From: Leptolinea sp.
Lineage (GTDB): Bacteria; Chloroflexota; Anaerolineae; Anaerolineales; Anaerolineaceae
Reading direction: 5' to 3'
Assembly (NCBI GenBank): GCA_022837205.1
Contig: JALHEL010000097.1
Coordinates: 1-7,333, forward strand
DNA length: 7,333 nucleotides
Below the pieces are notes generated by a model. The model made no database searches, was not told the DNA's origin, and saw nothing but the letters and a program-made list of their open reading frames with translations. The position numbers and the translations under genes are program-made. Of the stretch, positions 1-6,139 are shown in pieces; position 1 is the first letter of the stretch; each line of letters begins with the position of its first letter.

Positions 1-394
1 AGTTTTTCAATCGACGATTTTTATTATCGCCATCAGCAGCGCGCTGAAAGGGGATAATAATCTTTTTACTATTTTGGGGTATGCCACCGGTTTCGCGACC
101 GGCAATGTGATCGGTATGGCTATCGAAGATCACTTAGCTATCGGATTTAAGCGAATATCCATCGTGACGCGTGATAAAGGCGAAGAAATCGCAAAAGCGA
201 TCCGGGATGCCGGCTATGGTGTTACCGAAATATTCGGACGCGGTCGTGATGGAGTTGTAACTATGATTAGTGTCAATGCCAAGCGAAAACATGTCAAAGA
301 GATTGAAAATATTGCTTTAGCTGTGGATGAGACTTCATTTATTACCGTCGATGATTTCAGTCCGGTCAATCACAGCGGTTTTTGGCGGAAATAG
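1..394 (+). CDS. UPF0316 / DUF2179 membrane protein, 5'-truncated copy
   Basis: This frame is open from position 2 to a TAG stop at 392-394 and has no start of its own, because the N-terminus lies before the window. The visible 130 residues begin inside a hydrophobic stretch (STIFIIAISSAL), continue through a second one (LFTILGYATGFATGNVIGMA), and end in a soluble alpha/beta domain with a GRGRDGVVTMISV strand and the C-terminal FITVDDFSPVNHSGFW. This is the pattern of the UPF0316 (YebE-like) family: an N-terminal membrane part (DUF5698-like) and a C-terminal DUF2179 domain also found in YitT proteins. The biochemical role is not established; a ligand-sensing ferredoxin-like fold is my inference. 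Compared with the inverted copy at 463-1022 it carries a single copy of the 29-bp segment (104-132), so its frame is intact. Only two amino acids differ over the shared part (S/N at base 270, E/D at base 301). A TTG at 74 is a formal start only; the reading frame clearly extends upstream. Confidence 0.75.
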   Translation, partial: VFQSTIFIIAISSALKGDNNLFTILGYATGFATGNVIGMAIEDHLAIGFKRISIVTRDKGEEIAKAIRDAGYGVTEIFGRGRDGVVTMISVNAKRKHVKEIENIALAVDETSFITVDDFSPVNHSGFWRK

Positions 395-409
395 TTTATG
401 AAAATCATT

Positions 410-447
410 AAAAAATTCAGCCATCTGTAAAGATGGCTGATTTTTTT
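410..447. terminator. Bidirectional intrinsic terminator between convergent gene copies
   Basis: A perfect 10-bp stem (417-426 TCAGCCATCT with 431-440 AGATGGCTGA) closes a GTAA loop (GNRA type). It is followed by seven T residues on the plus strand (441-447) and preceded by six A residues (410-415), which form the T tract for the minus strand. It lies 23 bases after the plus-strand stop and 23 bases before the minus-strand stop, so it can terminate both copies. It is also the exact centre of symmetry of the inverted repeat. Confidence 0.9.
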
Positions 448-462
448 ATTGATTTTCATAAA

Positions 463-1022
463 CTACTTTCGCCAAAAACCGCTGTGATTGACCGGACTGA
501 AATCATCGACGGTGATGAATGAAGTCTCATCCACTGCTAAAGCAATATTTTCGATATCTTTGACATGTTTCCGCTTGGCGTTTACATTAATCATAGTCAC
601 GACCCCGTCGCGACCGCGTCCGAATATTTCGGTGACGCCATAGCCGGCATCTCGGATCGCTTTTGCGATTTCTTCGCCTTTATCACGCGTTACGATGGAT
701 ATTCGCTTAAATCCGATAGCTAAGTGATCTTCGATAGCCATACCGATCACATTTGATCTTCGATAGCCATACCGATCACATTACCGGTCGCGAAACCGGT
801 GGCATACCCCAAAATAGTAAAAAGATTATTATCCCCTTTCAGCGCGCTGCTAATGGCGATAATAAAAATCGTCGATTGAAAAACTCCCAAAACCCATACG
901 ATAGACTTTTTACCTCGCACAACAAATAAAACGCGTAGCGTATCCATGGAGGTATCACAAATACGCAGCAGAAAAATTGCCAAGCCGCCGATTATAAGAT
1001 CTTTGGAAACTGTAAAATCCAT
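463..1022 (-). pseudogene. UPF0316 / DUF2179 membrane protein, frameshifted by 29-bp duplication
   Basis: The ATG at 1020-1022 has a good Shine-Dalgarno sequence (AGAGG, 1028-1032, five A residues before the start). The first frame gives 91 residues: three likely membrane segments (about 8-26, 41-60 and 66-87) with charged turns (CDTSMDTLRV, VRGKKS), ending EDQM and a TGA at 747-749. A second frame from a GTG at 748-750 repeats VIGMAIED and carries the whole C-terminal DUF2179 domain to the TAG at 463-465. The break comes from a perfect 29-bp tandem duplication (725-753 and 754-782). Removing one unit restores a 176-aa protein, which fits the family length and matches the plus-strand copy residue for residue around the join. 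Function is unknown beyond membrane anchorage plus a DUF2179 domain. It may be a genuine recent pseudogene, a split gene, or an assembly error. The otherwise synonymous divergence from the other copy argues that the sequence was under selection until very recently. Confidence 0.75.
725..782. repeat. Perfect 29-bp tandem duplication
   Basis: Bases 725-753 and 754-782 are identical, starting TGATCTTCGATAGCC and ending GATCACATT, with no spacer. The corresponding segment occurs once in the opposite arm (104-132, reverse complement). The length is not a multiple of three, so it shifts the reading frame of the minus-strand gene, adding Gln-Met-stop after AIED. No short homology beyond the unit itself is needed to explain it. 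Replication slippage or an assembler joining overlapping contigs without trimming would give the same structure. Confidence 0.95.
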
Positions 1023-1078
1023 TTTTTCCTCTCTTAATTCATTCGGTAAACAGAAACAGATATCCTTCCGAAATAACG

Positions 1079-1108
1079 ATTATCAAAATTAACCCGTTTG
1101 GTTCACAA
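1079..1108 (-). promoter_or_regulatory. Candidate sigma-70-type promoter for the UPF0316 gene
   Basis: On the minus strand, TTGTGA (1103-1108) is followed after 18 bases by GATAAT (1079-1084), a 5 of 6 match to the -10 consensus. Transcription would start near 1072, giving a leader of about 50 bases that contains the AGAGG ribosome-binding site. It sits in the 160-bp gap after glgP, where I see no clear terminator, so read-through from glgP is also possible. This was found by eye only. Confidence 0.35.
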
Positions 1109-1182
1109 ACAAAGGATAATTCCCTGTCCGGAAAAATATCGATTCGAAACAACCGCTATCTGTCTGCCGATCGCGATCTGTC

Positions 1183-3345
1183 TTATTCCTCGGATTCCTT
1201 TATCGCGGGAATATACATTTCGCGAACATAATCTCCGACCATTCTACGAGTCGAAAACTGTGGGGATAAAGTTCGAATCGCTTCTTTCACCCAGCTCATC
1301 CATGTTGTCGGAACACCGTTTTCGGAACGGTTTGAATAATAAATCGGGACGATTTGGTCTTCCAACGTTTCGTATAAACTCAACGCATCCATTTCATCCT
1401 GTTTCTCATCACTCTCATAGGTCTTATCGTCGCCGATCGCCCATCCGTTTTTCCCGTTATATCCTTCATGCCACCAACCGTCCAAAACGGAGAAGTTTAA
1501 ACAACCATTCATAGCCGCCTTCATCCCGGAAGTTCCCGATGCTTCCATCGGACGACGGGGAGTATTCAACCAAACATCCACTCCCTGAACCAGGTGACGG
1601 GCAATGTCCATATCATAATTCTCGACGAAAACCATTCGACCGCCGGTCCGATGATCCTTGATCGCCCGATAAAGTTGTTGAACGATCAGTTTTCCGGGCT
1701 CATCCGCCGGATGAGCTTTCCCGGAGAAGATAATCTGAACCGGAGCATCTACATTATTGATAATCCGTAAAAGTCTTTCATAATCCCGCAGGATAAGATA
1801 ACCCCGCTTATAGGTCGGAAATCGTCTGGCAAAACCAATTGTCAACGCATCCGCATCAAGTAATACCCCGGCCGCAATGGTTTGTACCGGATGAACTTCA
1901 CCGGTCAGCCATTGCGCTCGCGCTTTATCATTGATAAAGCGCATCAGCTTACGCTTCTGATGACGTTTAACCGCCCAGAGTTCGGCATCCGGAATGGAAT
2001 CCACTTTTTCCCAAACCTTCGGATTGGAAGGATCGAGTCGCCATTCGGTACCGAGATACTCATCAAATAAAATACCCATTCGGCGTGAAAGCCAACTGAA
2101 GGTATGAACGCCGTTCGTGATATGCGTAATCGGAACCTCTTCCACCTTTCGATCCGGCCACAGAAAATGCCACATATTGCGCGATACCTGACCGTGTAAT
2201 TCCGACACCGCATTGCACCGCTCCGAAAGTCTCAGCGCAAGAATCGGCATGGTAAATTGATCTCCGTAAGGGCTGGCTTCTTTTGCCAAGTCAATGAATT
2301 GCTCGCGAGTCAAACCCAAATCGGGCCAAATCTGACTGAAATATTTCTCTACCAACCAAACCGGGAATTTGTCATTTCCCGCGGGAACCGGGGTATGGGT
2401 CGTAAAAACGTTCCCTTTGCGTACGATTTCTTTAGCTTCTTCAAAAGTCTTCCCTTGACGTACTAATTCCGCACACCTTTCAACGGATAAGAATGCGGAA
2501 TGGCCTTCGTTCATGTGCCAAACGGTCGGGTTATAACCTAATGCGCGCATTACTCGCACGCCGCCCATTCCAAGCAAAATTTCCTGAGAAATCCGTGTCT
2601 CAAGATCCGAAGTATATAATTTCGCGGTTAATTGTTGATCAAACGATGAATTCTCGGAAATATTGGTATCCAACAAATAAAGAGGGACCCGGCCGACTTG
2701 AATCTGCCAAATCCGTGCTTTTATTTCACGCCCCGGAAGCTGAACGGATATCAGAATCGGTTTATCTTTTTCATCCAAAATCGGGATCATCGGCAGCTTA
2801 TTAAAATCAAGATAAAAATTCGATGTTTCCTGCCAACCATCCTCGGTGATTTTTTGGACAAAATAACCCTGGTTATAAATAAATCCGATCGCTTCCAAAG
2901 GGATCCCCATATCACTGGATTCTTTCAGATGATCACCGGCCAAAATTCCCAAACCACCGGCATAAGCCGGAATGGATTCATGTAAACCGAATTCGAATGA
3001 AAAATAAGCGATGGATTGACCGGCAGTCACTTCCGGGTAGTTTTTTACAAACCATGTTTCTTTTTCCCCCATGTAGGAATCAAAATTGTTCACTACGCGA
3101 TCATAAAGATCGAGGTATTGCTTGTCATTGGCGACTCGATTCAATAAGGTTCGGGAAACCTGCTGCAGAAATGCCACAGGATTATGTGAGACGGAATCCC
3201 ATAAAACCGGATGAATTTTGCTGAAAACGTTTATTGCTTCCGGATTCCACGACCACCAAAGGTTATAAGCTAAATCATTTAAACGTTCGATTCTCTTCGG
3301 AAGGCTGCTTGCAATCGGTATGACTCTTTTAATATTTATAGACAT
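1183..3345 (-). CDS. glgP: Alpha-glucan phosphorylase (short, DUF3417-containing type)
   Basis: The 720-residue product is a GT35-family, PLP-dependent phosphorylase that releases glucose 1-phosphate from the non-reducing ends of glycogen or maltodextrin in the cytoplasm. An N-terminal DUF3417 region (about 15-110, LAYNLWWSWNPEA) precedes the catalytic core. Visible landmarks are YFSFEFGLHESIPAYAGGLG (114-133) with LAGDHLKESSDMGIP (135-149), HMNEGHSAF (277-285), THTPVPAGND (316-325), HITNGVH (408-414), GFARRFPTYKR (504-514), SGKAHPADEPGK (541-552) and the PLP-lysine motif EASGTSGMKAAMNG (601-614), with the Schiff-base lysine at 609. Its length and the DUF3417 domain place it with the shorter phosphorylases common in thermophiles, Chloroflexota and Actinobacteria (TIGR02094-like), not the roughly 800-aa MalP/GlgP of enterobacteria. 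The ATG at 3343-3345 has a weak AGGG (3355-3358) nine bases upstream. No other glycogen gene adjoins it, so it is probably monocistronic or read into the UPF0316 gene. Substrate preference cannot be read from the sequence. Confidence 0.95.
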   Translation of the reverse strand: MSINIKRVIPIASSLPKRIERLNDLAYNLWWSWNPEAINVFSKIHPVLWDSVSHNPVAFLQQVSRTLLNRVANDKQYLDLYDRVVNNFDSYMGEKETWFVKNYPEVTAGQSIAYFSFEFGLHESIPAYAGGLGILAGDHLKESSDMGIPLEAIGFIYNQGYFVQKITEDGWQETSNFYLDFNKLPMIPILDEKDKPILISVQLPGREIKARIWQIQVGRVPLYLLDTNISENSSFDQQLTAKLYTSDLETRISQEILLGMGGVRVMRALGYNPTVWHMNEGHSAFLSVERCAELVRQGKTFEEAKEIVRKGNVFTTHTPVPAGNDKFPVWLVEKYFSQIWPDLGLTREQFIDLAKEASPYGDQFTMPILALRLSERCNAVSELHGQVSRNMWHFLWPDRKVEEVPITHITNGVHTFSWLSRRMGILFDEYLGTEWRLDPSNPKVWEKVDSIPDAELWAVKRHQKRKLMRFINDKARAQWLTGEVHPVQTIAAGVLLDADALTIGFARRFPTYKRGYLILRDYERLLRIINNVDAPVQIIFSGKAHPADEPGKLIVQQLYRAIKDHRTGGRMVFVENYDMDIARHLVQGVDVWLNTPRRPMEASGTSGMKAAMNGCLNFSVLDGWWHEGYNGKNGWAIGDDKTYESDEKQDEMDALSLYETLEDQIVPIYYSNRSENGVPTTWMSWVKEAIRTLSPQFSTRRMVGDYVREMYIPAIKESEE

Positions 3346-3365
3346 TATTATTTTCCCTATTCAAT

Positions 3366-3395
3366 TATTTAACGGGATACCCGTTCAGCACTCAA
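3366..3395 (-). promoter_or_regulatory. Candidate glgP promoter with palindromic operator-like site
   Basis: On the minus strand, TTGAGT (3390-3395) and TAAATA (3366-3371) are 18 bases apart. Most of the spacer is taken up by AACGGGATACCCGTT (3371-3385), which has perfect 6-bp arms around ATA. A repressor bound there would block the promoter. Against it, the implied start near 3359 leaves a leader of only about 14 bases with the weak AGGG at its very end. The promoter call is therefore weak, although the palindrome itself is certain. Confidence 0.25.
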
Positions 3396-3701
3396 TGCCG
3401 AATTAATAAAGGACAACCCGCAGATAATGATACACGATTTCAAAATGACAAAATTAATCAACCGATCGGATTTGTTACCGATATTGCTTCAATAAAGGAC
3501 CATTAATCATCTGTTTTCAGTAATTTTACTCTCTAATTGCGAAATTTCTGTTTTTACAGATCGGATGAAAACCGGTCCGGTGACAATTTCCCGAATAATT
3601 CAAGGCAACAACTATTCCGGAATCGCATAAGGAGCGGTTAGATAAAAAATCCTATAAGTATATAAACAGCAGAACACTCCGGCAAATTCAAAAGGTTGAT
3701 T

Positions 3702-3707
3702 TATAAT
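3702..3707 (+). promoter_or_regulatory. Candidate -10 element for the EamA permease gene
   Basis: TATAAT lies 41 bases before the start codon, giving a predicted start near 3714 and a leader of about 35 bases. There is no convincing TTGACA-like hexamer 16-18 bases upstream (the sequence there is near CCGGCA), so it may need an activator or may be chance in an AT-rich region. Confidence 0.3.
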
Positions 3708-3735
3708 TTGCTCTCAACGAATTCAGCACATATCT

Positions 3736-3741
3736 GAGGAG
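3736..3741 (+). promoter_or_regulatory. Ribosome-binding site fixing the TTG start of the permease
   Basis: GAGGAG, seven bases upstream of TTG 3749-3751, is the strongest Shine-Dalgarno sequence near this gene. The next in-frame ATG is about 70 codons downstream, inside the membrane domain, so TTG is the credible start. Confidence 0.75.
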
Positions 3742-3748
3742 ATCTCTT

Positions 3749-4669
3749 TTGGAACAAAACACCGGAAAGCCTTTCAGTCAGCATTCGGCTGCCGAAAAAA
3801 GAAAGATTATTTTACTTTTTTTGGTTTGCATTTTCTTATGGGCAAGCGCTTTCACCGCGATAACCATCGGAGCGCGTGAATTCGAGCCGGGGCACCTGGC
3901 TCTTCTTCGTTACGGCTTCGCTTCTCTCATCCTGATTGTTTATGCATTGTTGAAAAAAATGCCTCTCCCAAGATTGCAAGATGTTCCGATCTTTCTTTTG
4001 ACCGGATTTTTGAGTTTTACTTTATACAATATAACCCTGATAACCGGTCAGAAAACAGTACCGGCGGGAACATCCAGTGTGATTATCGCCTTGAACCCGG
4101 TTATAGTCGCCCTGTTAGCCGGTCTGGTTCTGAATGAGAAACTGAATCGAAACGGAATCATCGGAATATTCATCGCGTTTATCGGGGTGGTCATTGCCGT
4201 TATCGATTGGAAACACGGATTAACCCTCACAAAAGGGGTATTTTGGATATTAATTGCATCCCTTTCCGCTTCAACCAGTACCATCCTGCAAAAAAAATGG
4301 ATTGCTCGTTACAGCGGAGAACAGGTTATGACATATTCTATCTGGGGCGGAACGCTTTTATTGCTTTTCTATTTACCCGGATTGGTTCATTCGCTTCCGA
4401 GTATTTCGACCAAAGCGATTTTGACGGCGTTATATCTGGGCGCTTTCCCCGGCGTGATCGCTTATTTGGTATGGGGATACCTTTTATCGGAAATTCCCGC
4501 GCACCAGGCAAACAGTTTTCTCTTTATGGATACAATAGGTGCAATGTTAATCGCTTGGCTTGTTTTAGGCGAAGTTCCGGGTATTCAAGTATTGTTCGGG
4601 TTTATCTTGATATTGATCGGGCTTTTTCTGGTTAATGGATCCCGACAGTCTGAGAAAGTCGTCTCTTAA
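3749..4669 (+). CDS. EamA/DMT-family 10-TM transporter
   Basis: This 306-residue inner-membrane protein has ten hydrophobic segments (about 20-40, 48-68, 79-99, 107-127, 135-153, 162-180, 194-213, 222-244, 252-274 and 279-296). They are arranged as two EamA repeats (about 22-152 and 163-296), the classic drug/metabolite transporter layout. Family hallmarks include FLWASAFTAI and the P-x-G-H-L-A-x-L-R-Y-G run (47-57) in the first repeat, ALNPVIVALLAGLVLNEKL at the end of repeat one, and the matching MLIAWLVLGEVP (265-276) in repeat two. Members export amino acids, nucleosides or other small metabolites; this substrate cannot be deduced. The TTG start is supported by GAGGAG at 3736-3741. The gene stands alone on the plus strand, divergent from glgP and convergent with the anti-sigma gene, whose stop lies only 25 bases away. 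I see no clear terminator in that gap. Confidence 0.9.
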   Translation: MEQNTGKPFSQHSAAEKRKIILLFLVCIFLWASAFTAITIGAREFEPGHLALLRYGFASLILIVYALLKKMPLPRLQDVPIFLLTGFLSFTLYNITLITGQKTVPAGTSSVIIALNPVIVALLAGLVLNEKLNRNGIIGIFIAFIGVVIAVIDWKHGLTLTKGVFWILIASLSASTSTILQKKWIARYSGEQVMTYSIWGGTLLLLFYLPGLVHSLPSISTKAILTALYLGAFPGVIAYLVWGYLLSEIPAHQANSFLFMDTIGAMLIAWLVLGEVPGIQVLFGFILILIGLFLVNGSRQSEKVVS

Positions 4670-4694
4670 ACAAGTATCTGCGAAACGGATTATT

Positions 4695-5483
4695 TTATGC
4701 CCACTGCCTTCTTTTTATCAGTGTAATGGCAATCCAAAACAGGCTGACAGCCAAAATACCGATCGAAACCAAACGAATGATTGTTTCCGCTGATCCGGTC
4801 GTCTGTGATTCGGATACACCATTTATTAAATTTTGAATTTCTTTTTGTGCCGCTTCTCCGGAAATCGGCTGTGAGCTTATTTCCGGTGTCGATACCGGTG
4901 ACCGATCATCCGGGATCATCCGTTCCGCATTGGTCAAGTATTCCAACTTCGGATTTCCGCCCCTTACCCCTTTCGAAGGAAATGCTTGAACCATTAACTC
5001 GGAATCGGCTAACGGATTAACGGATTCTTCGCTGAATACTTCGGGTGTAACGACTTTTTCCGAATTCGCTTCATCACTTTTATCAATAAGATCGATTTCG
5101 ACCGATTTTTTCGCAAGCATCGGTTCGGTTTTTGTCGATGAGGAGATCGAAGACAATGGAAGAATAAAAGTCAATACGAATGCGATACAAGCAAAAACAG
5201 CTGCCGTTCGAAATATCGGGAAGAAACGTTCGAGTAAATTTGGCTTTCGAACTTCCTGTGCCATACTGCGTGTCAAAATATAGTTTTGCGGGGGCTTTTT
5301 CATCGGCAATTTCCGCAGTTGACTGCGAACCTGCATGATATCTGCCAAATCCTCCTTGAGATTTTCTTCCTGCGAAAGTCGTTCGGCAAAATCCAATAAA
5401 TCCTGATCGTTCATCTCATGATCAAGATAAGTATTGATCAGTTCCAGATCTTTTGCTTTCCGATTATCCATTGTCTTGCTCAT
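4695..5483 (-). CDS. Probable membrane anti-sigma factor lacking zinc-binding cysteines
   Basis: From the ATG at 5481-5483 this is a 262-residue protein directly downstream of, and overlapping by 20 bases, an ECF sigma gene. That position is typical of the cognate anti-sigma factor. The N-terminal 60 residues (LELINTYLDHEMNDQDLLDF and following) resemble the helical sigma-binding domain of zf-HC2/ASD proteins but contain no cysteine, so the HxxxCxxC zinc site is absent. A PPQNYILT segment (64-71) precedes the first membrane helix (about 92-110). An extracytoplasmic loop of about 120 residues, rich in Ser, Glu and Pro, follows, then a second helix (about 234-256) and a cytoplasmic KRRQWA tail. 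The expected role is to hold the sigma factor at the membrane until an envelope signal releases it; the signal is unknown. Alternative starts are the TTG at 5493-5495 and the ATG at 5469-5471. The function rests on context plus the architecture of the protein. Confidence 0.75.
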   Translation of the reverse strand: MSKTMDNRKAKDLELINTYLDHEMNDQDLLDFAERLSQEENLKEDLADIMQVRSQLRKLPMKKPPQNYILTRSMAQEVRKPNLLERFFPIFRTAAVFACIAFVLTFILPLSSISSSTKTEPMLAKKSVEIDLIDKSDEANSEKVVTPEVFSEESVNPLADSELMVQAFPSKGVRGGNPKLEYLTNAERMIPDDRSPVSTPEISSQPISGEAAQKEIQNLINGVSESQTTGSAETIIRLVSIGILAVSLFWIAITLIKRRQWA

Positions 5484-6105
5484 CTTTCCTATCAAAATAA
5501 CGATCTTCGGAAGAGAAAAGTTCTCCTTTTTCTTTAAGGCAATCCCTCATCTTTTGACGGGCGCGGAACAGGCGACTTTTAACCGTGCCTAACGGTTTGT
5601 CCAACACTTCGGACGCTTCCTGATAGTCCAATTCTTGAACATCGATCAATAACAATACGGAGCGATAATCAAAAGGTAAGCGGTTCAAACAGTTTTCAAC
5701 AGCTTGAATCATTTCATTTGTTTCCGTTGTCTGAGAAGGCTGAGGAGAAGGATCCATCAACCAATGAACATCTTCATTTTCTTCGTCATCTTCGGTCGAA
5801 ACCGGTTCCAAAGGGACAGACGGATGCCGGCGTTGGCGGCGGAGCTCATCATAACAAGCATTGATTGTGATTCGTAAAATCCACGGCTTAAAAGAATCAC
5901 CTTTAAAAGAGTCCATATGTTGCCAGGCTGAGATAAAAGCGGTTTGTGCCAGGTCATTGGCACGGTCTTCATCATAAACGATACGGAGAGCGGTGTTATA
6001 AACAGCTGTCTGATAGATCATCACTAACTGATTAAAAGCATTCAAATTTCCTTGAATGGCTCCTTTAATCAGTTTCGATTCGTCCGTTTCCATTTTTTCT
6101 TTCAT
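5464..6105 (-). CDS. ECF-type RNA polymerase sigma factor (sigma-70 family, RpoE-like)
   Basis: The product is 213 residues with only regions sigma-2 and sigma-4, which defines an ECF sigma. Region 2 (about 24-92) includes DLAQTAFISAWQHMDSFKGD and the promoter-melting and -10 recognition stretch FKPWILRITINACYDELRRQ. A linker of about 35 residues, strongly acidic (STEDDEENED, 103-112), precedes region 4 (about 130-190). Region 4 holds LNRLPFDYRSVLLLIDVQEL and the helix-turn-helix YQEASEVLDKPLGTVKSRLF with RARQKMRDCL for -35 recognition. It directs RNA polymerase to a specific, here unknown, regulon and is presumably restrained by the overlapping downstream anti-sigma gene. It starts 34 bases after polA and lies on the same strand. 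Neither the ATG at 6103-6105 nor the one at 6091-6093 has a strong ribosome-binding site at normal distance, so the exact start is uncertain. No sigma-specific promoter is obvious in the short gap. Confidence 0.93.
   Translation of the reverse strand: MKEKMETDESKLIKGAIQGNLNAFNQLVMIYQTAVYNTALRIVYDEDRANDLAQTAFISAWQHMDSFKGDSFKPWILRITINACYDELRRQRRHPSVPLEPVSTEDDEENEDVHWLMDPSPQPSQTTETNEMIQAVENCLNRLPFDYRSVLLLIDVQELDYQEASEVLDKPLGTVKSRLFRARQKMRDCLKEKGELFSSEDRYFDRKDEQDNG
5484..5490 (-). promoter_or_regulatory. Ribosome-binding site inside the sigma gene for the anti-sigma gene
   Basis: AGGAAAG lies immediately before the ATG at 5481-5483 and inside the 3' end of the sigma coding sequence. The spacing from AGGA to ATG is short (three bases). 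From the alternative ATG at 5469-5471 it is too long (15 bases), so the upstream ATG is favoured. The overlap with the sigma stop (5464-5466) suggests translational coupling and matched amounts of the two proteins. Confidence 0.5.
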
Positions 6106-6139
6106 CTGTAAAGCGCATAGAACACCTTGCGTTTATCGA

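Larger units (their letters stand above)
1..885. repeat. Large imperfect inverted repeat (gene-scale palindrome)
   Basis: Position 1 pairs with 885, and the match runs inward to a centre between 428 and 429. The pairing sum is 857 inside the tandem duplication and 886 outside it. The arms contain the same gene in opposite orientation plus its 3' flank and terminator. I count 22 coding mismatches over 394 bases (left positions 34, 103, 166, 205, 220, 223, 247, 250, 253, 256, 259, 270, 274, 277, 286, 301, 304, 322, 340, 343, 388, 391). There are also two in the flank (408, 416), a loop mismatch (427/430) and the extra 29 bp in the right arm. Because the left arm reaches the window edge, its true outer end is unknown. 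No terminal repeats, target-site duplication or transposase accompany it. Confidence 0.9.
3346..3748. other. Divergent intergenic region between glgP and the EamA permease
   Basis: This 403-bp stretch holds no open frame with a ribosome-binding site and no tRNA-like or riboswitch-like fold that I can recognise. It should contain the promoters of both divergent genes. It includes a 15-bp palindrome near glgP (3371-3385), a small TCTGT/ACAGA hairpin (3548-3561, no adequate stem for a terminator), a 10-bp direct repeat AATAAAGGAC (3405-3414 and 3491-3500), and a TATAAT hexamer at 3702-3707 upstream of the permease. Confidence 0.5.

Noticed and set aside
725..782. 29-bp repeat units resembling CRISPR repeats in length
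   Set aside because: There are only two units with no spacer between them, they lie inside a coding sequence that also occurs as a single unit in the sister copy, and no cas gene is nearby.
1..885. Inverted repeats as ends of a composite transposon or insertion sequence
   Set aside because: The arms are copies of a UPF0316 gene, there is no interior cargo or transposase, and no target-site duplication is visible.
1098..1514. Plus-strand open frame of 138 codons
   Set aside because: Most of it lies opposite glgP, its composition is low-complexity basic and serine-rich, it has no ribosome-binding site and it resembles no known family; it is a shadow frame.
2493..3224. Several plus-strand open frames opposite glgP
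   Set aside because: They are all antisense to an intact, motif-rich phosphorylase and show no family features or initiation signals.
3405..3500. 10-bp direct repeat AATAAAGGAC at 3405-3414 and 3491-3500
   Set aside because: A single pair of this length can arise by chance in a 400-bp AT-rich gap, and the spacing matches no known regulatory arrangement.
3548..3748. Possible riboswitch in the leader region of the EamA permease
   Set aside because: I found only a 5-bp TCTGT/ACAGA hairpin and no conserved aptamer core or expression-platform terminator.
4207..4635. 142-codon plus-strand frame within the permease gene
   Set aside because: It overlaps the EamA permease in another frame and lacks the hydrophobic pattern or any recognisable motif.
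4640..4720. Terminator between the convergent permease and anti-sigma genes
   Set aside because: The only stem (GAGA/TCTC, 4 bp) is too weak and has no T tract.
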